Shown here piece by piece: positions 7,521 through 15,005 of a stretch of DNA of 64,000 nt. The stretch lies in assembly GCF_042663885.1 (NCBI RefSeq), contig NZ_JBHSXV010000001.1. One strand, given 5' to 3'. The notes below the pieces were generated by a model, which saw nothing but the letters and a program-made list of their open reading frames with translations, did not search any database and had not been told where the DNA came from. The DNA comes from Aquipuribacter hungaricus (GTDB lineage: Bacteria > Actinomycetota > Actinomycetes > Actinomycetales > JBBAYJ01). Positions within the stretch are counted from its first letter, which is position 1. Every line of letters begins with the position of its first letter. The translations under genes and the position numbers were made by a program.

Positions 7521-8351
7521 TCAGGCGTGCCGTTCGGCCACGCTGTTCCCCCCGTCGACGACGAGCACCTGGCCCGTGACGTACGAGGCCCCCGGGGAGG
7601 CCAGGAACGCCACCGCCGCGGCGACCTCGTCCGGGGTGCCGGGACGGCCGACCGGGCTCGCCGCGCCCTGGCGGAGCTCGTCCTCCTCCGACGACCCGGT
7701 GGCGACCCAGCCGGGCGCGACGGCGTTGACCGTGGTGCCCGACGCGGCGACCTCCAGCGCCAGGGCGCGGGTCAGGCCCACCAGGCCCGCCTTGGCCGCG
7801 TGGTAGGCGACGTCGCCCGGGTAGGCCACGACCGGGCCGCTCACGCTGGAGACCGACACGACCCGGCCGTCCCCGGCGGCCAGCAGGTGCGGCAGCAGGG
7901 CGCGGGTCACCCGGTAGGCGCTGGTCAGGGACCGGTCGAGCTCGTGCTGCCACTCCTCGGGCGACGTGCCGGCCAGGGTGCCGGACGTCCCTGGGTCGGC
8001 CACCGACGTCATGCCGGCGCCGTTGACGAGCACCCGGACCGGCAGCCCGACCGCGGCGGCGGCGTCGACCAGGCGCGCGACCCCCTCGGCCGTCGTCAGG
8101 TCGGCCACGACGCCGGTCGCGCGGGCGCCCCCGGCACGCAGGGCCTCGGCGCGCTCCAGGGCCCGGTCCGTCGTCCCGGTGACCACGACCGCGTGGCCGT
8201 CGGCGACCAGCGCCCGCGCGCAGGCCAGCCCGATGCCGGTCGGCGAGGACGACCCGGTCACCACGGCCGTCCACCGCGGCGCGGGCCCGCCGGGTGCGCC
8301 GGGTGCGCCGGGTGCGCCGGGCCCGCCGGGTGCAGCCGGGCGGGGGCTCAC
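7521..8351 (-). CDS. Short-chain dehydrogenase/reductase with PGA-rich leader
   Basis: A 276-residue classical SDR, probably a FabG-like NAD(P)-dependent oxidoreductase. The GTG at 8351 overlaps the stop of the DUF952 gene by four bases (GTGA). After a 24-residue leader made of Pro-Gly-Ala repeats come the cofactor motif TGSSSPTGIGLA (variant of TGxxxGIG), NGAG, catalytic Ser in VVSVSSVSG, YHAAK (Tyr and Lys of YxxxK), and PGWVATG. The C-terminus YVTGQVLVVDGG is the usual FabG-type tail. The normal fold begins right after the repeats, so the leader is probably dispensable. Substrate is unknown. Confidence 0.85.
   Translation of the reverse strand: MSPRPAAPGGPGAPGAPGAPGGPAPRWTAVVTGSSSPTGIGLACARALVADGHAVVVTGTTDRALERAEALRAGGARATGVVADLTTAEGVARLVDAAAAVGLPVRVLVNGAGMTSVADPGTSGTLAGTSPEEWQHELDRSLTSAYRVTRALLPHLLAAGDGRVVSVSSVSGPVVAYPGDVAYHAAKAGLVGLTRALALEVAASGTTVNAVAPGWVATGSSEEDELRQGAASPVGRPGTPDEVAAAVAFLASPGASYVTGQVLVVDGGNSVAERHA
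8282..8335. repeat. 9-bp minisatellite coding a PGA repeat
   Basis: Six consecutive 9-bp units run from 8282 to 8335; the three central ones (8291-8317) are identical CGGGTGCGC and the outer ones are degenerate. On the minus strand they encode the PGG/PGA-type leader of the SDR. Because units are multiples of three, copy-number change keeps the reading frame. Confidence 0.75.
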
Positions 8352-8692
8352 GGCAGGCGCCACTCGCCGTCCACGCGCCGCAGCGCCTCGACGGCCGTCA
8401 CGGCCTCCACCGGCACGGGCGCGTACACGTGCGGGAACGCCTGGCCGGTGCCCTCGAGGTCCTCCTCGACCACCTCGACGCCGAGCAGGTCGGGGTCGAT
8501 GCGCAGCACGACGAGCTCGCCGGTCCAGTCGCCGTAGACGGCCGCGGCCACCTGCTCGACCTGGTGGGCCCAGGAGCAGTGGACGTACCCCACCTCGGCG
8601 AGCGAGGCCCCCCGCGTCGACCGGTCGTAGGAGCCGGCGGTCCGGGCCTCGGCCCAGTCCGCGGGGTCGGTGAGGTGCAGCAGATCGGCCAT
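8348..8692 (-). CDS. DUF952 family protein
   Basis: A 114-residue protein of the DUF952 (COG3502) family, recognised by DLLHLTDPADWAEA at the start, the GYVHCSWAHQVEQVA segment and HVYAPVPVEAV near the end. Family members are small single-domain proteins, usually annotated as uncharacterised with a distant ADP-ribosyltransferase-like fold; no reaction is established. It is the first gene of a pair with the SDR, whose start codon overlaps its stop. Divergent to the diguanylate cyclase at 8821. Confidence 0.85.
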   Translation of the reverse strand: MADLLHLTDPADWAEARTAGSYDRSTRGASLAEVGYVHCSWAHQVEQVAAAVYGDWTGELVVLRIDPDLLGVEVVEEDLEGTGQAFPHVYAPVPVEAVTAVEALRRVDGEWRLP

Positions 8693-8736
8693 GCCGGGAG
8701 CCTGTCACGCCGGGGCCCGGCGGACCCGGCCGCTCC

Positions 8737-8754
8737 TCCCCCCCGACGGGGGGA
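8737..8754. other. C7/G6 hairpin in divergent intergenic region
   Basis: TCCCCCC pairs with GGGGGGA around a CGAC tetraloop, midway between the divergent DUF952 and diguanylate cyclase genes. It could lie in the leader of either mRNA. No function assigned. Confidence 0.4.
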
Positions 8755-8820
8755 CGACCCGGTCGGACCTCCGGTGGCCCGTGCGGTCAAGGCCGCTCCC
8801 GTGCCCGCCGATGGAGGGGC

Positions 8821-9906
8821 GTGGACGTCTTCGCCCCCCGGGACCCCCGGGCCGCCACCCGCGCGCTGACGGTGGTCATCGTGGTGTCGGCGGCCGTGCT
8901 GGCCGGCTACACAGCCGTCTCGCCCCCGGCCGGGGTCGTGCTGGCGCTCGTGGTCGGCGTCGTCGTCCTCCTCCTCGCCGGGGCGCTGGGCCTGGTGCTC
9001 GCGCCCGACCGGGTGCCGCCGTGGGTCCACGGTGCCGCCCCCGCCGCGGGCGTGGTCGTCGTCGCCTGCCTGGACGTGGCCACCCGCGACGCCTCCACCG
9101 CGGCCCAGGTGTTCTTCCTCCTGCCCGTCGTCTACGTCGCCGCCCACCTGGGCCGTGCCGCCGCCTGGGGCCTCACGGCGCTGGCCATGGCCGGGGAGGC
9201 CGTCGTCACGGGGCTCCTGCTCACGCCGACGGCGGCCGTCACCGACACCGTCTACCTCACCGCCGTCGCCGTCACCACGACCGCCCTGCTCGTGCGTGCC
9301 AACCGGCGCACCGACGAGCTGCTCGCCGAGCTCCGGCACCTGGCGGCGGTCGACCCCCTCACCGGCCTCGTCACCCGCCGCGTCCTCGACGACGCCGCCG
9401 CCTGCGCCCTGACCTCCGCCGACACCGACGCGGGCACGTCGTTCGTGCTCGTCGACGTCGACCGGTTCAAGAGCGTCAACGACTCCTTCGGCCACCCGGC
9501 CGGCGACCAGGTCCTCTGCCACGTCGGGGAGCAGCTGGTGGCGGTCGTCGGCGCGGGCGCCGTCGTCAGCCGGCTCGGCGGCGACGAGCTCGCCGTCCTC
9601 CTGCCGAGCACCCCCGTCGAGGTCGCCCGCGAGTGCGCCGAGGCCGCCCTGGCGCGGCTGCGCGCGCATGCCCTGCACCTGGAGGACGGCCGCCGCGTCA
9701 CGGTGAGCGCGAGCATCGGCGTCGCCCACGCCCCGGTCCACGCCCGCGACCTCGCCGGGCTCTACCGGGCCGCCGACGCCGCCCTGTACGAGGCCAAGCG
9801 CGGCGGGCGCGACCGGGTCGCCGTCGCCGCGGGCCCGCCGCCCCCGGCCGACCGGCCGCTGCCCGCCCCCCGGCCCTCGCGCGAGGACCGGGTGGCACGG
9901 GCATAG
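8821..9906 (+). CDS. Membrane diguanylate cyclase (GGDEF domain)
   Basis: A 361-residue protein with an N-terminal membrane region (about six hydrophobic segments within residues 15-160) and a C-terminal GGDEF domain that makes c-di-GMP from two GTP. The domain opens with AAVDPLTGLVTRRVL, has FVLVDVDRFKSVNDSFGHPAGD, and the active-site loop reads RLGGDEL at about 251-257; the GGDEL variant keeps the catalytic residues. No RxxD inhibitory site is visible five residues before the loop, so product inhibition may be lacking. Start is a GTG with GGAGG unusually close (3-4 nt). A Pro-rich tail follows the domain. Signal sensed by the membrane part is unknown. Confidence 0.88.
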   Translation: MDVFAPRDPRAATRALTVVIVVSAAVLAGYTAVSPPAGVVLALVVGVVVLLLAGALGLVLAPDRVPPWVHGAAPAAGVVVVACLDVATRDASTAAQVFFLLPVVYVAAHLGRAAAWGLTALAMAGEAVVTGLLLTPTAAVTDTVYLTAVAVTTTALLVRANRRTDELLAELRHLAAVDPLTGLVTRRVLDDAAACALTSADTDAGTSFVLVDVDRFKSVNDSFGHPAGDQVLCHVGEQLVAVVGAGAVVSRLGGDELAVLLPSTPVEVARECAEAALARLRAHALHLEDGRRVTVSASIGVAHAPVHARDLAGLYRAADAALYEAKRGGRDRVAVAAGPPPPADRPLPAPRPSREDRVARA

Positions 9907-9935
9907 CGCCGACCCCGGCGCCGTTGGACCTGGCC

Positions 9936-12077
9936 GTGACCGCTGCACCGCCGACCACCCCCGTCCCGCAGGCCCCCGCGACCCCGCCGGCCACCACCCT
10001 GACCACCAGCACCCGGCCGGCCGCGGGCCCTGCCGCCGGGGCGCCGAGCCTGCGCGGTGCGCGCGTGCGGGCGCCGGAGCTCGCCGGCCGCGGCTGGCTG
10101 GGCACGGGCGGGGAGCAGCGGAGCCTGGCCGGCCTTCGCGGGCGCATCGTGCTGCTGGACTTCTGGACCTTCTGCTGCGTGAACTGCCTGCACGTCCTGG
10201 ACGAGCTGCGCGAGGTCGAGGCGGAGTTCGCCGACGTCCTCGTCGTCGTCGGCGTGCACTCGCCCAAGTTCGAGCACGAGGCGGACCCGGTCGCGCTCGC
10301 CGACGCCGTCGAGCGGTACGAGGTGCACCACCCCGTCCTCGACGACCCGGAGCTGCTCACCTGGCAGGCCTACGCCGCCCGCGCCTGGCCGACCCTCGCC
10401 GTCGTCGACCCCGAGGGGTACGTCGTCGCGCAGCTGTCCGGCGAGGGCCACGCCCCCGGCCTGCGCACGCTCCTGCGCGAGCTCGTCGCCGAGCACGAGG
10501 CCAGGGGGACGCTGCGCCGCGGCGACGGCCCCTACGTGCCGCCGGCGCCGTCGGCCACCACGCTGCGCTTCCCCGGCAAGGTCCTCCCGCTGCGCGCGGC
10601 CGACGGCTGCACGACGCTGCTGGTGACCGACTCCTCCCGCCACCGGCTCGTCGAGCTCGCCGCCGACGGGGAGACCGTGCTGCGGACGCTCGGCACGGGG
10701 GAGCGCGGGCTCGTGGACGGCAGCCCGGCGACCGCCCGGTTCGCCGAGCCGCAGGGGCTCGCGCTGCTCCCGCCCGACGTGGCCGCCCGGGTCGGCTACG
10801 ACGTCGTGGTCGCCGACACCGCCTCGCACGCGCTGCGCGGGCTCCGGCTGTCCGACGGGCACGTGGTGACCGTGGCCGGCACAGGCGAGCAGCTCCGGCA
10901 GCGCGCCGGCGGCGGGCCCGCCACGGCGCAGCCGCTCAGCACGCCGTGGGACGTCGCCTGGTTCGACGGCCAGGTCGTCGTCGCCATGGCGGGGCTGCAC
11001 CAGCTCTGGGCCTTCGACCCCGCCCCCGACCCCGCCGACGGCGTGGTGCGCCTCCTCGCGGGCACCTCCGCCGAGGGCGTCCGCGACGGGGCCGGCGAGC
11101 AGGCCTGGTTCGCCCAGCCGTCCGGCCTCGCGGTGTCCGCCGACGGGCGCCGGCTCTGGGTGGCGGACTCCGAGACCAGCGCCCTGCGCTGGCTGGAGCG
11201 CGCCGACGCCGACAACGCACCGGCCGGCCCCGCGACACCCGGGGCCGACGGCACGCCCTCGGTCGACGGCACGCCCGCCGTCGACGAGCCCGCCCCCGAC
11301 CGCTCGACCCCGGTCGTCACGGACACCCGCCTGGCCAACGCCGCGCCCGCCGCCCGCCCCGGCTACACGGTCGGCACCGCCGTCGGGGAGGGGCTGTTCG
11401 ACTTCGGCCACGTCGACGGCCCGGCGGCGTCCGCACGGCTGCAGCACCCGCTCGGCGTCGGCGTGCTCGCGGACGGCTCGGTCGCCGTCGCCGACACCTA
11501 CAACGGGGCCGTGCGCCGCTACGACCCGGTCGCCGACGAGGTGAGCACCCTGGCCCGCGACCTCGCCGAGCCCTCGGACGTGGTGCTCGACCCCGACGAC
11601 CCGTCCCTGCTGCTCGTCGTCGCCTCCGCCGCCCACGAGGTCGTGCGGCTGCGGCTGCCCGCCCGGGCCAGCCGCGTGGACACCGGCGAGCAGCGCACCC
11701 AGCGGCCGCCGACCCTGCTGGCCGCCGGGCCGGTGCGCCTCACGGTGGCCTTCAGGCCGCCGACCGGGCAGAAGCTCGACGACCGCTGGGGCGACCCGAC
11801 CCGGCTCACCGTCTCCAGCACCCCGCCCGGGCTGCTCCGCGCCGGTGACGGCGGCTCGCCCGGGCTGGTGCGCGACCTGGAGCTGGTCGGCGGAGCCGGG
11901 ACGACGGGCGTGCTCCACGTCAGCGTGCAGGCCGCCTCGTGCGACGGGGACCCCGTCACCGGCGAGGTCCCCGAGCACGCGGCCTGCCACCTCTACCAGC
12001 AGGACTGGGGCATCCCCGTCGTGCTCGACGGGACCGGGGCGGCACGGCTCGACCTCGACCTGCGCGGCGTCGGCTGA
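9936..12077 (+). CDS. Thioredoxin-like and NHL-repeat protein (NHLRC2-like)
   Basis: A protein of about 713 residues joining a TlpA/thioredoxin-like domain (about residues 40-200) to NHL beta-propeller repeats. The redox motif is WTFCCVNCLH, i.e. CxxC embedded in the CCxNC form seen in NHLRC2-type proteins; a cis-Pro region (ARAWPTLAVVDPEGYVV) follows. NHL-type blades appear as FAEPQGLAL, FAQPSGLAV, WVADSETSALRWL and LQHPLGVGV...VAVADTYNGAVRRY. A C-terminal 120-residue beta domain includes YQQDWGIPVVL. No signal peptide is evident with GTG 9936; TTG 9924 is an alternative. The chemistry is expected to be thiol-disulfide exchange, but no substrate is known. It starts 29 bp after the diguanylate cyclase and may share its transcript. 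Confidence 0.82.
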   Translation: MTAAPPTTPVPQAPATPPATTLTTSTRPAAGPAAGAPSLRGARVRAPELAGRGWLGTGGEQRSLAGLRGRIVLLDFWTFCCVNCLHVLDELREVEAEFADVLVVVGVHSPKFEHEADPVALADAVERYEVHHPVLDDPELLTWQAYAARAWPTLAVVDPEGYVVAQLSGEGHAPGLRTLLRELVAEHEARGTLRRGDGPYVPPAPSATTLRFPGKVLPLRAADGCTTLLVTDSSRHRLVELAADGETVLRTLGTGERGLVDGSPATARFAEPQGLALLPPDVAARVGYDVVVADTASHALRGLRLSDGHVVTVAGTGEQLRQRAGGGPATAQPLSTPWDVAWFDGQVVVAMAGLHQLWAFDPAPDPADGVVRLLAGTSAEGVRDGAGEQAWFAQPSGLAVSADGRRLWVADSETSALRWLERADADNAPAGPATPGADGTPSVDGTPAVDEPAPDRSTPVVTDTRLANAAPAARPGYTVGTAVGEGLFDFGHVDGPAASARLQHPLGVGVLADGSVAVADTYNGAVRRYDPVADEVSTLARDLAEPSDVVLDPDDPSLLLVVASAAHEVVRLRLPARASRVDTGEQRTQRPPTLLAAGPVRLTVAFRPPTGQKLDDRWGDPTRLTVSSTPPGLLRAGDGGSPGLVRDLELVGGAGTTGVLHVSVQAASCDGDPVTGEVPEHAACHLYQQDWGIPVVLDGTGAARLDLDLRGVG

Positions 12078-12171
12078 CCCGTCGGGGCCGCCGCCTGGGC
12101 CGGCCGGGTGGGACAGAACGGGACGACCCGGTGTGAGCAGGGCGTCCACGGGGTACAGGGAGGGCCCGCGG

Positions 12172-12197
12172 GTTTGGCGGCACCCGGGCCGGGGTAC
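12172..12197 (+). promoter_or_regulatory. Candidate stress-sigma promoter (GTTT-N16-GGGTAC), leaderless
   Basis: GTTT (12172-12175) and GGGTAC (12192-12197) are separated by 16 bp, matching the GTTT/GGGTAT-C pattern known for actinobacterial SigB/SigF-type factors. The ATG of the next gene lies nine bases after the -10 box, so transcription should begin at or a few bases before the start codon. Confidence 0.55.
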
Positions 12198-12206
12198 CCG
12201 GGCGCC

Positions 12207-12470
12207 ATGACAATAGGCAGCGGCATCGGCCTCATGATCTTGGGCGCCATCCTGGCCTTCGGCATCGAGCCGGACGCGATCGGTGGCGTCAACCTGCAGT
12301 TCATCGGCTACATCCTCATGATCGGCGGCCTGGTCGGGCTGCTGATCGGCGTGGCGATGATGTCCCGCCGCACCGGCCCCCGCCGGACCAGCCGCACCGA
12401 GGTCGTCGAGCAGAACGCGACCTCCACCGGCACCGAGACCGTGCGCCGCTCCGACAACGTCATCGAGTGA
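12207..12470 (+). CDS. DUF6458 small membrane protein
   Basis: An 87-residue protein that matches the DUF6458 pattern: MTIGSGIGLMILGAILAF at the N-terminus, GGVNLQFIGYILMIGGLVGLLIGV as the second membrane segment, then a soluble Arg/Thr-rich tail with ...TETVRR. Two transmembrane helices place it in the cytoplasmic membrane with its tail probably inside. Function is not established. No ribosome site precedes the ATG, but a GTTT-N16-GGGTAC promoter ends nine bases before it, so the mRNA is probably leaderless and stress-induced. Confidence 0.85.
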   Translation: MTIGSGIGLMILGAILAFGIEPDAIGGVNLQFIGYILMIGGLVGLLIGVAMMSRRTGPRRTSRTEVVEQNATSTGTETVRRSDNVIE

Positions 12471-12494
12471 CCTCCGGGTCGCGCTGAGGCGTCC

Positions 12495-13136
12495 GTGGAG
12501 CTCACGGACGCCGTCCGCCGGCGGCGGATGGTCCGGTCCTACGACCCGGACCGCCCCGTCGGCGACGAGGTGCTCCACCGCCTCCTCGACCTCGCGACCC
12601 GAGCCCCCTCCGCAGGGCACAGCCAGGGCTGGGACTTCGTCGTCCTGCGGCAGGGGGCTCTGTCGCGCTTCTGGGAGGTCACGACCGACCCGGGCCGCTC
12701 CGCCGACCGGTGGCTGCAGGGGATGCGGACCGCACCGCTCGTGCTGCTCTGCCTGTCGGACCCCGGGCGCTACCTCGACCGGTACGCCGAGCCCGACAAG
12801 GGCCGCACCGACCGCGACGCCAGCACCTGGCCGGTGCCGTGGTGGGACGTCGACACCGGGATGGCCTCGCTGCTCCTGCTGCTCGGCGCGCTCGACTCGG
12901 GCCTCGGCGCCTGCTTCTTCGGTGTCCCGGGCGACCGCCACGACGCCGTGCGCGAGGCGTTCGGGGTGCCCGGCGGGCACCGGGTCGTCGGCGCGGTGAG
13001 CCTCGGCCACCCCGCCCCGGTCGACCGGCGCTCACCCAGCCTGCGCCGCGGTCGGCGCACCGTCGCCGAGGTCGCGCACGACGGCCGCTGGGGCGCCCCG
13101 TTCGGCGCGACCCAGGACCCGCCCGCCGTCGGCTGA
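12495..13136 (+). CDS. Nitroreductase family protein
   Basis: A 213-residue flavin-dependent oxidoreductase. The N-terminal DAVRRRRMVRSYDPDRPV segment and RAPSAGHSQGWDFVVL are the FMN-binding signatures of the nitroreductase fold; WWDVDTGMASLLLLLGALDSGLGACFFGV is the usual core helix with the GLGACFFG turn; GAVSLGHPAP is the late strand. Such enzymes are homodimers using NAD(P)H to reduce nitro groups, quinones or other electrophiles, or to dehalogenate. GTG start; 24 bp separate it from the DUF6458 gene so it may be read from the same stress promoter. Substrate is unknown. Confidence 0.88.
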   Translation: MELTDAVRRRRMVRSYDPDRPVGDEVLHRLLDLATRAPSAGHSQGWDFVVLRQGALSRFWEVTTDPGRSADRWLQGMRTAPLVLLCLSDPGRYLDRYAEPDKGRTDRDASTWPVPWWDVDTGMASLLLLLGALDSGLGACFFGVPGDRHDAVREAFGVPGGHRVVGAVSLGHPAPVDRRSPSLRRGRRTVAEVAHDGRWGAPFGATQDPPAVG

Positions 13137-13193
13137 GCCCGTCCCGTGCCGTCCCCGACCGGGGTGGCCCGGCCGGGCGCGGCTGCCGGACCC

Positions 13194-14372
13194 TCAGCCG
13201 ACCCCGGCGGCCACGGCCCGCCAGAACGGCTCGAGGCTGTCCTCCGTGGTGAGCATGCCCCGCTGGGTGAGGACCACCGCCGCGACGTCGCGCCCGGGGT
13301 CGACCCACGCCGACGTGCCGGTGCCGCCGTCCCAGCCCCACCGGCCGGGACCGCCCCACGCCGGGTCCTGGCCCACGTCGACCCCGACGTGGAGGCCCCA
13401 CGAGACCCCCGCGCCCAGGAACTCCTGCTCGCCGGCCCGCTGCCCGGGGGTGAGCTGGTCACGCGTCATCTCCGCGACCGTCGCCGGGCGCAGCACGCCG
13501 CCCCCGCCGTCGGCCACGGCGGTGAGCAGCCCGAGCACGTCCTCGGCGGTCGACACCAGCCCGGCGGCGAGGCTCTCGAACGCGGGCGGGCGCGAGAAGC
13601 GCCCGTCGGGCGTGTCCACCACGCGCAGGCCGCCGTCCTCGGTGGCCCACCACGCCGCCGACAGCCGCTCGGCCGGCGCCCAGAACCCGGTCGAGCCGAG
13701 CCCCAGCGGGCCGGTCACCCGGTCGCGCAGCAGCTCGGAGACCGGGCGGCCGGCGGCCCGCGCGAGCACCACCCCGAGCAGGTCGCTGCCCACGTGGTAC
13801 AGCCAGGTCGTCCCCGGCTGCGCGGCGAGCGGGATCCCCGCCAGGCGGTCGACGTACGTCTCCGGGTCCAGGTCCGGCGCCCACGGGCCCGGTCCCACGC
13901 CCGCCCGGTCGACCGCCTCCGCCAGCGGGCACGGCTCCCAGATCCCGCCCCAGCCGGACGTGCCCGTCAGCAGGTGCCGGACGGTGACCGGCCGCTCCGC
14001 CGGCACCACGTCGTCCAGGGGCCCGAGCCGGTCGCGCAGGACGCCCGGCGAGGCCAGGCCGGGCAGCCACGTCCCGACCGGGTCGTCGAGGCCGAGCGTC
14101 CCGTCGTCGACCAGGGCCAGCGCCAGCACCGCCCCGACCAGCTTGCTCACCGACGACAGCCGGAACACCGTGGCCGGGGTGACCGGCACCGCGCCGGCCG
14201 CGTCGGCGGTGCCGCCGTGCAGCACGTGCGTCGTGCCGGCGTGGCGCAGCGCCACCACGTAGCCGGGGACGCGGCCGGACGCGACCCAGCCGTCCAGCAG
14301 GGCACGGACGGGCACGGTCGGGTCCCGGGGGCTGGTCACGGTCGGTCGACCCGGGTCCGCGCCCGGACTCAT
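13194..14372 (-). CDS. Serine hydrolase, beta-lactamase / class C PBP family
   Basis: A 392-residue protein of the beta-lactamase-related (class C, EstB-like) family. The nucleophile motif SVSK is at about residues 74-77; a YHVGSDLLG segment supplies the Tyr of the second motif, and WGWDGGTGTSAWVDP provides the third (GGTG) motif. No signal peptide is visible, so a cytoplasmic esterase or amidase is more likely than a cell-wall enzyme. ATG 14372 (MSPGADPG) is chosen because a GGTGGA sequence lies upstream; a longer start at 14417 is possible but Gly/Arg-rich. Convergent to the nitroreductase, divergent to the DUF2383 gene. Confidence 0.87.
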   Translation of the reverse strand: MSPGADPGRPTVTSPRDPTVPVRALLDGWVASGRVPGYVVALRHAGTTHVLHGGTADAAGAVPVTPATVFRLSSVSKLVGAVLALALVDDGTLGLDDPVGTWLPGLASPGVLRDRLGPLDDVVPAERPVTVRHLLTGTSGWGGIWEPCPLAEAVDRAGVGPGPWAPDLDPETYVDRLAGIPLAAQPGTTWLYHVGSDLLGVVLARAAGRPVSELLRDRVTGPLGLGSTGFWAPAERLSAAWWATEDGGLRVVDTPDGRFSRPPAFESLAAGLVSTAEDVLGLLTAVADGGGGVLRPATVAEMTRDQLTPGQRAGEQEFLGAGVSWGLHVGVDVGQDPAWGGPGRWGWDGGTGTSAWVDPGRDVAAVVLTQRGMLTTEDSLEPFWRAVAAGVG

Positions 14373-14427
14373 CGGCGCCCGTCCACCACGCCCGCCGGGG
14401 CCTGGACGCGGCCGCACCCGGTCAGGG

Positions 14428-14452
14428 GTTGGTCGACTCCCCGGACGGGTAC
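14428..14452 (+). promoter_or_regulatory. Candidate stress-sigma promoter (GTTG-N15-GGGTAC), leaderless
   Basis: GTTG (14428-14431) and GGGTAC (14447-14452) are separated by 15 bp; the ATG of the DUF2383 gene lies nine bases after the -10 box, the same spacing as at the DUF6458 gene. This argues against an upstream TTG start at 14429, which falls inside the -35 box. Confidence 0.55.
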
Positions 14453-14461
14453 CTCCTCGGC

Positions 14462-14905
14462 ATGTCCGATGACAAGAACGCCGCCAAGAGCCTGGTCAAC
14501 GTCCTCCGCGACGGGGAGAAGGGCTACACCGAGGCCGCCGGGAAGCTGTCCGACAGCGACCGCCCCGAGTGGGTCACCACCATGAACCGCTTCGCGCAGC
14601 AGCGCGCCACGTTCGCCCAGGAGATCGTCGACATGGGCCACGCCTACGGCGACGAGGTCGACGAGGACGGCTCCGTCGTCGCCGCCGCGCACCGCGGCTG
14701 GCTCGCCCTCAAGGACCTCGTCACGGGCGACAGCCCCTCGGGCGTGCTCGACGCGTCGGTGTCCGGCGAGGACCACACCGTCGGCGTCTACGAGGACGCG
14801 CTCAAGGACGACCTGAGCGACGGCTTCCGCGCCGTCGTGCAGCGCCAGCACGCCGAGGTCGTCGCCGCGCGCGACACCGTCAAGGCGCTGCAGACCGCCA
14901 GCTGA
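14462..14905 (+). CDS. DUF2383 (PA2169-type) four-helix-bundle protein
   Basis: A 147-residue all-alpha, acidic protein resembling DUF2383/PA2169: LVNVLRDGEKGYTEAAGKL at the N-terminus, a central RATFAQEIVDMGHAYGD helix and a C-terminal helix with VQRQHAEVVAARDTVKAL. The family forms ferritin-like four-helix bundles; the visible Glu and His residues at the helix pairs could bind metal but a di-iron site is not proven. It has its own stress-type promoter with an apparently leaderless ATG and is followed by two strong hairpins, so it is a monocistronic unit. A general-stress role is inferred from the promoter. Confidence 0.8.
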   Translation: MSDDKNAAKSLVNVLRDGEKGYTEAAGKLSDSDRPEWVTTMNRFAQQRATFAQEIVDMGHAYGDEVDEDGSVVAAAHRGWLALKDLVTGDSPSGVLDASVSGEDHTVGVYEDALKDDLSDGFRAVVQRQHAEVVAARDTVKALQTAS

Positions 14906-14910
14906 CACCC

Positions 14911-14932
14911 GGGGCCGCGCCCGTGCGGCCCC
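14911..14932. terminator. First hairpin after DUF2383 gene
   Basis: GGGGCCGC pairs perfectly with GCGGCCCC across the loop GCCCGT, beginning five bases after the stop codon. It stands directly before a second, stronger hairpin. Confidence 0.55.
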
Positions 14933-14938
14933 ACCTGC

Positions 14939-14976
14939 GACGACGGGGCCCGGGCAGCTGCTCGGGCCCCGTCGTC
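14939..14976. terminator. Bidirectional intrinsic terminator between convergent genes
   Basis: A perfect 14-bp stem (GACGACGGGGCCCG with CGGGCCCCGTCGTC) encloses a loop whose core GCAGCTGC is itself palindromic, so the stem can extend further. It lies between the convergent DUF2383 and acyl-CoA dehydrogenase genes and lacks a T-tract, as is common in actinomycetes. Confidence 0.8.
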
Positions 14977-15005
14977 GTGCGCGGCCGTGGGTCGGGACCG
15001 CAGCG

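Noticed and set aside
8670..12077. An 1135-codon plus frame that would add 400 residues to the NHL protein
   Set aside because: The extra part is antiphase to the diguanylate cyclase, which has clear motifs; the thioredoxin domain starts shortly after 9936.
13167..13178. Palindrome GCCCGGCCGGGC between convergent genes as a terminator
   Set aside because: It has no loop and is short; in DNA of this composition such palindromes are frequent, so I do not list it as a terminator.
14429..14905. TTG start at 14429 for the DUF2383 gene
   Set aside because: It lies within the predicted -35 box, and DUF2383 proteins begin near the ATG at 14462.
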